From: Novosphingobium sp. SG919
GTDB lineage: Bacteria; Pseudomonadota; Alphaproteobacteria; Sphingomonadales; Sphingomonadaceae
NCBI RefSeq assembly: GCF_012932495.1
Contig: NZ_JABCNG010000006.1
Location: 389,392 to 453,391 of the forward strand
Length of the DNA: 64,000 bases
Reading direction: 5' to 3'
Below, one piece after another: positions 56,929 to 64,000 of this stretch; position 1 is the first letter of the stretch; each line of letters starts with the position of its first letter. The position numbers and the translations under genes are program-made. Below the pieces are notes generated by a model. It did no database searches. It was given only the letters and a program-made list of their open reading frames with translations, and had not been told where the DNA came from.

Positions 56929-57231
56929 TCAATGCCCCGCCGCCCGGTCGGGCAGGCGGCACGCGGTGCAGCGCCGCCAACATACCAGGCCCGGCATCAT
57001 CTCGCGCGGCGCCTTGCCCGGTTCGGGATAGAGGCCCGCCATGATCTCGGGCGCGATCCCTTCGGGCGCGGCACGGTTGTGGCACATCAGACAATTGCGC
57101 CTAAATCGCTCACGCGTCAGGCCGGAATGGTCCTCCGCCGATGGCGGGGCAGGCTGGCTCGCGCCCTGGGCCACACCACCAGCCAGCGTCAACGCCAGCG
57201 CCGCCCCAAAAAACCAAGCCCCCTGCCGCAT
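56929..57231 (-). CDS. Small exported c-type cytochrome-like protein
   Basis: A 100-residue precursor: signal peptide (residues ~1-24, WFFGAALALTLAGGVAQG), then RFRRNCLMCHNRAAPEGIAP with one CxxCH heme-attachment motif, and a Cys-rich end (LVCWRRCTACRLPDRAAGH) without a second CxxCH. The mature chain of ~75 residues is at the lower limit for a cytochrome c; a Met for the sixth heme ligand exists in PREMMPG. AAGGGGG precedes ATG 57231. It may be an electron carrier or a heme-binding sensor; confidence is moderate. Confidence 0.65.
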   Translation of the reverse strand: MRQGAWFFGAALALTLAGGVAQGASQPAPPSAEDHSGLTRERFRRNCLMCHNRAAPEGIAPEIMAGLYPEPGKAPREMMPGLVCWRRCTACRLPDRAAGH

Positions 57232-57325
57232 TGCTGCCCCCTTCAGAGCGGAGCGCACTGTCCGCCAGAGCGGCATCCTTTCATCGTGGGCCTGCGCAAT
57301 CAAGCGGCTGGTGGTGCGGGATATC

Positions 57326-58009
57326 TCACCCCTGCCGATAATCGGCCGTGATCATGCCCGCTGCAGCCAGTTCGGCTTCGTGACTTTCCTCGCGCCAGGT
57401 TTCCGCCAGGGCCCGGCGCTCCCATTCCACCATTGCCGGGTGGGCCAGCACATGGTCTACCCAAGCCTGGCCACGCCCGACATCGAGACCATAGGTGCGG
57501 ATGCGAAAGGCCACGGGCGCAAAGAACGCGTCGAGCAGGCTGAACGCCCCACCGGCCAACCATGGCCCGCCAAACCGGTCCAGTCCCTGCTCGAACAGCT
57601 CACGCAAGCGCGCAACGTCGCGCAGCAATGCCGCCCGCATCGGCACCGGTTGGACGCGCACGCCCACATTCATCGTGCAATCGTTGCGCAGCGCGGAAAA
57701 GCCGCCATGCATTTCGCACACCGCGCTTTGGGCAAAGGCGCGCGCCGCATCGTCGGCCGGCCAGACGCCGGAATGGCGATCGGCCAGATAGAGCGCGATG
57801 CCCAGGGAATCCCAGATCGTGGTGTCGCCATCGATCAGCACCGGCACCTGGCCCGTGGGCGAAAAGGCGCGGAACGCGTCATAGTTGACCGGCTTGGCAA
57901 AGGGTTCGACGCGATCGACGAAATCCAGGCCCAACGCCTTCATCAGCAGCCACGGCCGCAGCGACCAGCTCGAATAGTTCCGGTTGGCGGTGATAAGGGT
58001 ATAAGTCAT
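57326..58009 (-). CDS. Glutathione S-transferase family protein
   Basis: A 227-residue soluble protein. The thioredoxin-like N-domain (~2-80) has TLITANRNYSSWSLRPWLLM, with Ser at the glutathione-activating position, and GQVPVLIDGDTTIWDSLGIA (cis-Pro and the Asp/Ser pair that grips glutathione). The helical C-domain contains DRFGGPWLAGGAFSLLDAFF, the N-capping box of GSTs. The pattern resembles the maleylacetoacetate-isomerase-like/zeta group. Divergent to the uspA-type gene; substrate unknown. Confidence 0.88.
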   Translation of the reverse strand: MTYTLITANRNYSSWSLRPWLLMKALGLDFVDRVEPFAKPVNYDAFRAFSPTGQVPVLIDGDTTIWDSLGIALYLADRHSGVWPADDAARAFAQSAVCEMHGGFSALRNDCTMNVGVRVQPVPMRAALLRDVARLRELFEQGLDRFGGPWLAGGAFSLLDAFFAPVAFRIRTYGLDVGRGQAWVDHVLAHPAMVEWERRALAETWREESHEAELAAAGMITADYRQG

Positions 58010-58045
58010 CGTCGAGCCGCCTCTTTTTTGCGTTTCCGCCAACCA

Positions 58046-58059
58046 TTGATCCAGGTCAT
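58046..58059 (+). promoter_or_regulatory. FNR/FixK-like box upstream of the UspA-family gene
   Basis: TTGAT-CCAG-GTCAT matches the FNR-family consensus TTGAT-N4-(A/G)TCAA with one mismatch at the last base. The site centre lies about 64 bp before the ATG at 58117, a suitable place for activation. UspA genes are frequent members of FNR/FixK regulons. Confidence 0.5.
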
Positions 58060-58116
58060 GGCTTTCTTCTGCGTGGGTGCCACAATGCGATCATTGTTGG
58101 AAGAAGGAGGATCCCC

Positions 58117-58896
58117 ATGCGCTCCATTCTCTGCCCGATCGACGGCGCCAAGACCTTGGACGACCGCCTCGAAACCGCCCTTGCCCTGGCCCGCGCCACC
58201 GATGGCCACGTCAGCGTGCAAATCGCCAGCCCCTTTGCCGAACTCGCGGTTTGGGAGCCGTTCGGCGGCGCCGCGCTTACGGCCGAAGTGATCGAACAGG
58301 TCCGCCAGGAAGACACCGTGCTGGCGCAAAAGGTCGACACCCGCCTTGCCGGGCAGGACGTACCATTCGACGTGGCGCAAACCGCCCAGGCGCCGATTCC
58401 CGCCGCTTATGCCGGTGCACGCTTTGCCGATGTGGTGGTCACCAGCCTCGCTGATCCCCTGGTCGAGGAACTGGTGCTGGGCGTGCGCAGCCCGGTCCTT
58501 GCCGTGCCCAAGGGCGCCCCACTGACCGACTTTACCGGGCCGGTAATGATTGCCTGGGACGGCGGGATCGAGGCGGCCCATGCCCTGCGCGCTGCCCTGC
58601 CGCTGTTGGTCCGCGCCAGTGCGGTACATCTCGTGGCGGTGGAGGAAAAGCCCGACGCCCTGCCAGCGATCGATGCCGCAGCCTATCTTTCGCGCCACGG
58701 CATCCATGCCGAAACCCACGCCATCCCCGCCAGCGGGCCGATCGCTGCCACCTTGGTCGAGACTGCACGCCGACTGGGCGCCGGCCTGATCGTGATGGGC
58801 CTGTTCGGGCGCAGCCGGCTGCGCGAATTGCTGCTGGGCGGCGTATCGCGCGCGATGCTCGACAATTCCAGCCTGCCGTTGCTGCTGGCGCATTGA
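58117..58896 (+). CDS. Universal stress protein, UspA family
   Basis: A 259-residue protein made of two Usp-like halves. MRSILCPIDGAKTLDDRLET opens the first; the second (~140-259) ends with GAGLIVMGLFGRSRLRELLL and GGVSRAMLDNSSLPLLL, the G-2x-G-9x-G(S/T)-type ATP-binding signature (here GLFGRSRLRELLLGGVS). AAGGAGGA five bases before the ATG is a strong ribosome binding site. A possible FNR-type box upstream suggests induction under low oxygen. Confidence 0.88.
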   Translation: MRSILCPIDGAKTLDDRLETALALARATDGHVSVQIASPFAELAVWEPFGGAALTAEVIEQVRQEDTVLAQKVDTRLAGQDVPFDVAQTAQAPIPAAYAGARFADVVVTSLADPLVEELVLGVRSPVLAVPKGAPLTDFTGPVMIAWDGGIEAAHALRAALPLLVRASAVHLVAVEEKPDALPAIDAAAYLSRHGIHAETHAIPASGPIAATLVETARRLGAGLIVMGLFGRSRLRELLLGGVSRAMLDNSSLPLLLAH

Positions 58897-58996
58897 ACGC
58901 CGCATCGGGTAAGTCCTTGCCCGCAAACGTGGCTCTGGCATGATCACATCCCAGGCGGGGCACAGGGGCTGCCGCCTGACCTGGGAGTGATTGCCG

Positions 58997-59758
58997 ATGC
59001 GACGCCGCCTGTTCCTGCCCTTTTCCGCCGTTGTCCTGGCCATGGCCGGTACGGCCGCCCACGCCGCGCCAACACCGGCGGGGACCATTGCCCACGCCTT
59101 GGCCGATCCCGCGCGCAGCGCGGCCAACCGCGCCTTGGACGAAAGCCGCAAACCGGGAGAAATTCTCGCTTTTGCCGGTTTCAAGCCTGGCCAGGTGGTC
59201 GCTGACTGGGGTGCCGGTGGCGGCTATTATTCCGAATTGATCGCCGATGTGGTCGGGCCCAAGGGCCGCGTCTATGCCTTGGCAAACCCCGCCTATCTGA
59301 AACCAGGTACGCTCGATGGGGTGGCCAAGGCCCACACCAATGTGCTGGTGCTCGCGGCCTCACCTGCGGCCATGGCCCTTGCGCCCGCCAGCCTCGATAC
59401 GATTTTCGCCCATCTCGAATTTCACGATCTCTATCTGCCTGCGGCCCACGGCGGCAGCACCCCGGCGCGCCCGGTTGCCGCTACGCTGGCCAACTGGTTT
59501 GCCGCGCTGCGCCCGGGCGGCACGGTGGTGATCGTCGATCACGTCGGCCCCGCAGGCCAACCCGCGACCGTCGCTGATACGCTGCATCGGATTGACCCCG
59601 CCCAGGTCAAGGCCGATATGCTCGCCGCAGGGTTTGTGCTGGACAGCGAAAGCGCTGTTTTGCAACGCAATGATGATCCCCACACTGCAATCGTTTTCGA
59701 TCCGGCGTTGCGCGGAAAGACCGATCGCTTTGCATTGCGATTCCGCCGGCCAGCCTGA
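58997..59758 (+). CDS. Exported class I methyltransferase-like protein
   Basis: A 253-residue protein with a clear signal peptide (residues ~1-25, FLPFSAVVLAMAGTAAHA). The mature part has a Rossmann methyltransferase core: VVADWGAGGGYYSELIADVV (motif I, with WGAGGG as in SAM binding), VYALANP and LRPGGTVVIVDHVG (motif IV). It belongs to a family of predicted exported methyltransferases of unknown substrate; SAM is not known to be available in the periplasm. ATG 58997 has GGGAGTG nine bases upstream; TTG 58991 is possible. Monocistronic, with a terminator further down at 59876. Confidence 0.75.
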   Translation: MRRRLFLPFSAVVLAMAGTAAHAAPTPAGTIAHALADPARSAANRALDESRKPGEILAFAGFKPGQVVADWGAGGGYYSELIADVVGPKGRVYALANPAYLKPGTLDGVAKAHTNVLVLAASPAAMALAPASLDTIFAHLEFHDLYLPAAHGGSTPARPVAATLANWFAALRPGGTVVIVDHVGPAGQPATVADTLHRIDPAQVKADMLAAGFVLDSESAVLQRNDDPHTAIVFDPALRGKTDRFALRFRRPA

Positions 59759-59875
59759 CTTTCCATAGGCAGTTGCGTTAAACGCAATTCATATTCCGTC
59801 TTTCGCATTTGCACAAATTAGGCATGCAAGGCATACAAAAACTGCCTTTCAGGCATCCTCTCCCAAAACTTCCAA
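59759..59875 (+). other. Gene-free 3' region with a 15-bp palindrome; possible small RNA
   Basis: 117 bp between the methyltransferase stop and an orphan-looking terminator. TTGCGTT-A-AACGCAA (59773-59787) is a perfect palindrome, followed by repeats of AGGCAT. No reading frame of note. Either a long 3' UTR or a small RNA ending at the terminator. Confidence 0.35.
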
Positions 59876-59907
59876 GGCCTGGCCGGCAACGGTCGGGCCC
59901 TTTTTTT
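59876..59907 (+). terminator. Strong intrinsic terminator
   Basis: GGCCTGGCCG / CGGTCGGGCC (10 pairs with two G-U wobbles, loop GCAA) followed by C and seven T: the strongest terminator in the window, 117 bp after the preceding stop codon. The following 178 bp up to 60085 hold only the promoter of the AAA ATPase gene. Confidence 0.92.
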
Positions 59908-60085
59908 GCCCTGGCTTTGCGTGTCGCTTGCCACCCCCGGCAAAGCCTCGCACTATCGCGATCGCAGCGGCGGAAGAACCAAAGCCACCGCCTTGCGTTT
60001 GAAAACCGTGGCACGCGATCCTAGCTAGTGTGCAAGCGGGGCAGGTCTGCCCCGATCCGCAAACCCCCAAGGGTGAAACAGGGCA

Positions 60086-62401
60086 ATGGCAGAGGCAGCA
60101 ACATTGGGCGACAATCGCATCGCCCGCCTTCAGGTCGCAGGCGCCAGGCAAGAGGAATCAGGCCACGGCGTCGCGCGCATCAGCCGCGCGGTGATGGGCC
60201 GCCTGGGCGTGACCGAAGGCGACGTTATCGAAATCATCGGCAAGCGCAGCACCGCCGCTCGCGCAATGCTGCCCTATCCGGAAGATGAAGGGCTGGAACT
60301 GATCCGGCTCGATGGGCTGCAGCGCGCCAATGCCGATGTCGGCTCGGGCGACCACGTCGAAGTGCGCCGCATCGAATCGCGCGTGGCCCAGCGCGTGGTC
60401 TTTGCCCCGGCGCAGCGCGATCTGCGCCTGCAGGGGCCGGCCGCCGCGCTCAAGCGCAATTTCGCCGGCCGCCCGCTGCTCACCGGCGATCTCGTCGCCA
60501 CCGCAGGACAGCAGCAGGTCAACCGCGGGGATATGCCGCCCCAGTTGCGCCAGATGCTCAATGCGCCGGCCTTCGCGCTGACGCAGATCCGCCTGACCGT
60601 GGTTTCCACCGTGCCCAAGGGCGTGGTGCACATCGACGAATCCACCGAGGTGGAGCTGCGCGCCGAGTACGAGGAGCCGCGCAGCAGCCGCGCCGACGTC
60701 AACTATGACGACGTTGGCGGCATGGGCGATACCATCCGCCAGTTGCGCGAGATGGTCGAACTGCCGCTGCGCTATCCCGAACTGTTCACCCGCCTTGGCG
60801 TCGATCCGCCCAAGGGCGTGTTGCTGCATGGCCCGCCGGGCACCGGCAAGACGCGCCTGGCGCGCGCCGTGGCGAATGAAAGCGACGCCAGCTTCTTCAC
60901 CATCAACGGCCCGGAAATCATGGGCTCGGCCTATGGCGAGAGCGAAAAGCGCCTGCGCGAAGTGTTCGAGGAAGCGACCCAGAACGCGCCCTCGATCATT
61001 TTCATCGACGAGATCGATTCGATCGCACCCAAGCGCAGCCAGGTTTCCGGCGAAGCCGAAAAGCGCCTGGTCGCCCAGTTGCTTACCTTGATGGACGGGT
61101 TGCACAGCCGCTCCAACCTGGTGGTCATCGCGGCGACCAACCGCCCCGATGCGCTGGACGAGGCACTGCGCCGCCCGGGCCGCTTCGACCGTGAAATCGT
61201 CGTGGGCGTACCGGATGAACCGGGGCGTCGCGAAATCCTCGGCATCCACACCCGCGGCATGCCGCTGGCCGAAGGCGTCGATTTGCGCGAACTGGCCCGT
61301 ACCACCCACGGCTTCGTGGGTGCAGACCTCGCTGCCCTGGCGCGCGAGGCCGCAATTGAAGCCGTGCGCCGGATCATGCCGCGCCTGGATTTCGAACGCC
61401 AGACGATCCCGCCCGAAGTGCTCGACAACCTGCGCGTGGTGCGCGACGATTTCCTCGAAGCGCTCAAGCGCGTGCAGCCGTCGGCCATGCGCGAGGTGAT
61501 GGTGCAAGCGCCCACCACCAGTTGGTCCGATGTCGGCGGGCTCGATAGCGCGCAGGCATTGCTCAAGGAAGGCGTGGAACTGCCGCTGAAAACACCCGAG
61601 GCCTTTCATCGCCTGGGCATTCGGCCGGCCAAGGGCTTCCTGCTCTATGGCCCGCCAGGCACCGGCAAGACGCTTTTGGCCAAGGCCGTGGCGAAAGAGG
61701 CGGAAGCCAATTTCATCGCGATCAAGTCGTCCGACCTGCTCAGTAAATGGTATGGCGAAAGCGAGCAGCAGATCGCGCGTCTGTTCGCCCGCGCACGCCA
61801 GGTGGCGCCATGCGTGATCTTCATCGACGAGATCGACAGCCTGGTGCCGGCCCGTGGAACCGGCGTGGGCGAGCCGCAGGTGACCGCCCGCGTGGTCAAT
61901 ACCATCCTGGCCGAAATGGACGGATTGGAGGAACTGCAATCGGTGGTGCTGATCGGCGCCACCAACCGTCCCAACCTCGTCGATCCGGCATTGTTGCGGC
62001 CCGGGCGCTTTGATGAACTCGTCTATGTCGGCACGCCCAGCCAGGAAGGGCGTGCCCATATCCTCAAGATCCACACCAGCCAAATGCCGCTCGCGCCCGA
62101 TGTGGACCTGACGGACGTGGCCCGGCAGACGGAACGCTTTACCGGCGCCGATCTCGAGGATGTGGTCCGCCGCGCTGGCCTCAACGCGATCCGTCGCGCC
62201 GGAGGCAGCGTGCAATCGGTCACCGCCGCAGATTTTGGCGATGCGTTGGCAGATTCGCGCGCCACCGTGACTGAGGAAATGGAAGCGGAATATGCGCGGA
62301 TGAAAGGTGAGTTGAAGAAGCGCGCCGTGGAGCCGAGCCCCACGATCGGCTTCCTCGCGCCGGGCATGGTGCAGTCCACCCGAGAATCCAAGCACGGCTG
62401 A
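60086..62401 (+). CDS. CDC48-family AAA ATPase
   Basis: A 771-residue protein with the full p97/VAT layout: N-domain with double-psi barrel (residues ~10-200: HGVARISRAVMGRLGVTEGD), D1 ring domain (Walker A GPPGTGKTRLARAV, Walker B FIDEIDSIAP, ~245-480) and D2 ring domain (GPPGTGKTLLAKAV, FIDEIDSLVP, ~520-750). The arginine fingers lie in RRPGRFDRE and LRPGRFDEL. There is no HbYX-type C-terminus for a proteasome partner. Such archaeal/eukaryotic-type unfoldases occur in many alphaproteobacteria. Monocistronic. Likely unfolds or disassembles protein complexes; adaptors unknown. Confidence 0.93.
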   Translation: MAEAATLGDNRIARLQVAGARQEESGHGVARISRAVMGRLGVTEGDVIEIIGKRSTAARAMLPYPEDEGLELIRLDGLQRANADVGSGDHVEVRRIESRVAQRVVFAPAQRDLRLQGPAAALKRNFAGRPLLTGDLVATAGQQQVNRGDMPPQLRQMLNAPAFALTQIRLTVVSTVPKGVVHIDESTEVELRAEYEEPRSSRADVNYDDVGGMGDTIRQLREMVELPLRYPELFTRLGVDPPKGVLLHGPPGTGKTRLARAVANESDASFFTINGPEIMGSAYGESEKRLREVFEEATQNAPSIIFIDEIDSIAPKRSQVSGEAEKRLVAQLLTLMDGLHSRSNLVVIAATNRPDALDEALRRPGRFDREIVVGVPDEPGRREILGIHTRGMPLAEGVDLRELARTTHGFVGADLAALAREAAIEAVRRIMPRLDFERQTIPPEVLDNLRVVRDDFLEALKRVQPSAMREVMVQAPTTSWSDVGGLDSAQALLKEGVELPLKTPEAFHRLGIRPAKGFLLYGPPGTGKTLLAKAVAKEAEANFIAIKSSDLLSKWYGESEQQIARLFARARQVAPCVIFIDEIDSLVPARGTGVGEPQVTARVVNTILAEMDGLEELQSVVLIGATNRPNLVDPALLRPGRFDELVYVGTPSQEGRAHILKIHTSQMPLAPDVDLTDVARQTERFTGADLEDVVRRAGLNAIRRAGGSVQSVTAADFGDALADSRATVTEEMEAEYARMKGELKKRAVEPSPTIGFLAPGMVQSTRESKHG

Positions 62402-62404
62402 AAA

Positions 62405-62444
62405 CAAGCAGGCCCCTCTTTCATCGCGAAAGGGGGGCCTTGCT
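62405..62444. terminator. Bidirectional terminator between the AAA ATPase and MFS genes
   Basis: AGCAGGCCCCTCTTTC (62407-62422), loop ATCGC, GAAAGGGGGGCCTTGCT (62428-62444): an imperfect stem of about 15 pairs between two convergent genes 46 bp apart. Confidence 0.75.
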
Positions 62445-62447
62445 CGT

Positions 62448-63716
62448 TCAATCGTGCGCGACCACTTCCTCGAAGCGCTGCACGCGCCGCAATTCTGGAA
62501 ACAACCGTCCCCATGCCAGCGCGACGGCTACGGCGCTCACGCCGCCAAACACCACCGATCCCACCGGCCCCATCAGCGCGCCCATCAAGCCGCTTTCCAT
62601 TTCGCCCAGTTCGTTAGAGGCGGTGATGAACAGGGCCGACGTTGCCCCCACCCGGCCCCGCATGGCGTCTGGCGTCACCACCTGGACCAGGGTCTGCCGC
62701 ACATAGACCGAAATCATGTCGGCCGCGCCGGCCAATGCCAGCATCGCCAGCGATAGCGGCAGCCAGCGTGACACGCCGAACACGGCTGAAGCCACACCGA
62801 ACAAGGCCACCGCCGCCAGCATCTTTGGCCCGACGCGGTCGTCCACCGGGCGCCAGGATAACCACAGCGCGGTCGATACCGCCCCCACGGACGAGGCCGA
62901 GCGCAAGAGGCCCAGTCCCGTCGGGCCAACATGCAGGATATCACGTGCATAGACAGGCAGCATCGCCGTTGCGCCGCCCAGCAACACCGCGAACAGGTCC
63001 AGGCTGATGGCGCCCAGCAGTATGCGGTTGCGCGTCACATAGCGCAGCCCTTCGATGATGTGGGCCAAGGGTTTGCCTTCCACCACGCGGCGGTTGGCGC
63101 CATGCGGGCCGATGGCGAGTTGCGCCAGCAAAGCAGCCAGCAACAGCGCCAGGGTCAGGCCATAGGCCGCCTCGGGCGCAAGGCCATAGGCAAAGCCGCC
63201 CAGCACCGGGCCCACGATGCCGCCGATACGCCCGGCAATGGCGCTCACGGCAATGGCCCGCGGCAGGATTTCGGGCGGCACCAGCGCGGGGGCCAGGGCA
63301 TTCATCGCCGGGGCATAGAACCCACGCCCCGCAGCAAATCCGGCCGCAACCAGATAGAACACAGGCAAATCAGCCTGGCCCAGCGCTTCTAGCACTACGA
63401 GCACGCCCACTGCTGCCATCTGCGCCAGCAAGGCCAGGCGTACCACCACGCGGCGGTCGTGCCGATCGGCCACCAGCCCCGCAAAGGGATTGATCAGCAG
63501 CACGGGCAGGAACTGTGAAAGGCCGATCAGCCCAATGCGCAGCGAGGCTGCCTTCATGTCCATCGACGAGCGTGCCACGTCGTAAACCGCCCAGCCCAGC
63601 ACGACCACCAGGTTGCTTTGCGCCAGCATGGCGCAAATGCGCGCGATCCAGAAAGCGCGGTAGGCCGGAATGGCCAGCGGATGGCGCGGGGCGGTGGCGG
63701 GCGCGGTGATGGACAA
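62448..63716 (-). CDS. Major facilitator superfamily transporter (MFS_3, EntS-like)
   Basis: A 422-residue transporter with 12 predicted helices. The MFS signature loop between TM2 and TM3 is AGLVADRHDRRVVVR; NPFAGLV precedes it. AFWIARICAMLAQSNLVVVL (TM1) and AVSAIAGRIGGIVGPVLGGF (TM5 antiporter-like motif C with conserved Gly/Pro) suggest an exporter. The family includes enterobactin exporter EntS and macrolide pumps. The substrate is unknown; no biosynthetic cluster is adjacent. ATG 63716 gives a short cytoplasmic tail. Confidence 0.85.
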   Translation of the reverse strand: MSITAPATAPRHPLAIPAYRAFWIARICAMLAQSNLVVVLGWAVYDVARSSMDMKAASLRIGLIGLSQFLPVLLINPFAGLVADRHDRRVVVRLALLAQMAAVGVLVVLEALGQADLPVFYLVAAGFAAGRGFYAPAMNALAPALVPPEILPRAIAVSAIAGRIGGIVGPVLGGFAYGLAPEAAYGLTLALLLAALLAQLAIGPHGANRRVVEGKPLAHIIEGLRYVTRNRILLGAISLDLFAVLLGGATAMLPVYARDILHVGPTGLGLLRSASSVGAVSTALWLSWRPVDDRVGPKMLAAVALFGVASAVFGVSRWLPLSLAMLALAGAADMISVYVRQTLVQVVTPDAMRGRVGATSALFITASNELGEMESGLMGALMGPVGSVVFGGVSAVAVALAWGRLFPELRRVQRFEEVVAHD

Positions 63717-63868
63717 GTGTCGTGAATCCCGATGGATCTGGGGGCACGACCGCCCCCTGGCCGCCCCTTAGCAGCAAGCGCCCCGGGATGGGCATGATAA
63801 TCCCGGCACGGGCTATTGATCTTGCAGATAAAATACGTCGGTCGGCTTGGTGCAGCTGGCCCAAACAC

Positions 63869-63895
63869 AAATAGCCGCCCTGGAGGCGGCTATTT
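63869..63895. terminator. Intrinsic terminator next to tRNA-fMet
   Basis: AAATAGCCGCC / GGCGGCTATTT: an 11-bp stem with a 5-base loop, 17 bp past the tRNA 3' end on the minus strand and T-rich (TATTTGTGTTT) beyond it. Confidence 0.85.
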
Positions 63896-63912
63896 TGAGT
63901 GTTATGAGATTC

Positions 63913-63989
<77 letters not shown>

Positions 63990-64000
63990 ATGTTAGCAAC

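Noticed and set aside
60158..62407. A 749-codon frame on the minus strand opposite the CDC48 gene
   Set aside because: It mirrors the AAA ATPase and has no signature of its own; similar long shadows lie opposite degP, PBP1A and the RND permease.

Overview
The window is gene-dense, GC-rich bacterial chromosome. Gene content and order point to an alphaproteobacterium of the order Sphingomonadales (Novosphingobium/Sphingomonas-like): rpsT beside dnaA, hflK-hflC-degP, a secB/Tim44-like divergent pair followed by mltA and an Smr gene, a bacterial CDC48-type AAA ATPase, UrcA and TorF family proteins, an EcfG-type stress promoter and a typical initiator tRNA-Met. This assignment is inference from family knowledge; no rRNA or marker comparison was possible. 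Most long reading frames opposite real genes are by-products of the GC-rich codon pattern and were left out.

Layout. Positions 1-3504 are the right end of a phage-derived region: the 3' part of a pectin-lyase-type tail protein, two small genes, a GH19 endolysin, a holin-like protein and an Rz-type spanin with a complete Rz1-like lipoprotein gene embedded in another frame. Chromosomal genes resume 2 bp later: a glyoxalase-family protein and an SDR on the minus strand, mtgA, a large TonB-dependent receptor with a highly structured leader, a PPP-type phosphatase and a TorF porin. A tripartite heavy-metal-type RND efflux operon (16967-10979, minus) and a dicarboxylate symporter follow, then nth-dapB, a chemotaxis receptor, a LysR/alcohol dehydrogenase divergent pair, a class III sirtuin and a MoeB/HesA-type enzyme. 

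The centre (26.4-35.2 kb) holds dnaA and rpsT on the minus strand. Just downstream of dnaA is a non-coding array of about sixteen degenerate DnaA-box-like 9-mers, all in one orientation and spaced 11-12 bp apart. I consider this the most interesting signal in the window. Upstream of rpsT is a minus-strand run mrp - molybdopterin hydroxylase - hemH - a P450-like protein that lacks the heme-binding cysteine loop. Going right are hflK-hflC and degP (with an EcfG-type promoter), PBP1A, msrB/HxlR, a UrcA protein, a lipid kinase with a phosphodiesterase-like protein, a DUF4136 lipoprotein, and secB-murJ-trpS (minus) divergent from Tim44-like - mltA - smr (plus). The right end carries a nuclease, a 5'-nucleotidase lipoprotein, DUF983, a mini c-type cytochrome, a GST, a UspA-type protein behind an FNR-like box, an exported methyltransferase-like protein, the CDC48 ATPase, an MFS exporter and tRNA-fMet (minus).

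Functional themes are cell-envelope building and turnover (MtgA, PBP1A, MurJ, MltA, SecB, HflKC, DegP), stress response (EcfG and FNR-like sites, MsrB, UspA) and replication control (dnaA with its downstream array and two GANTC sites upstream). No insertion sequence, CRISPR array or rRNA operon was seen.
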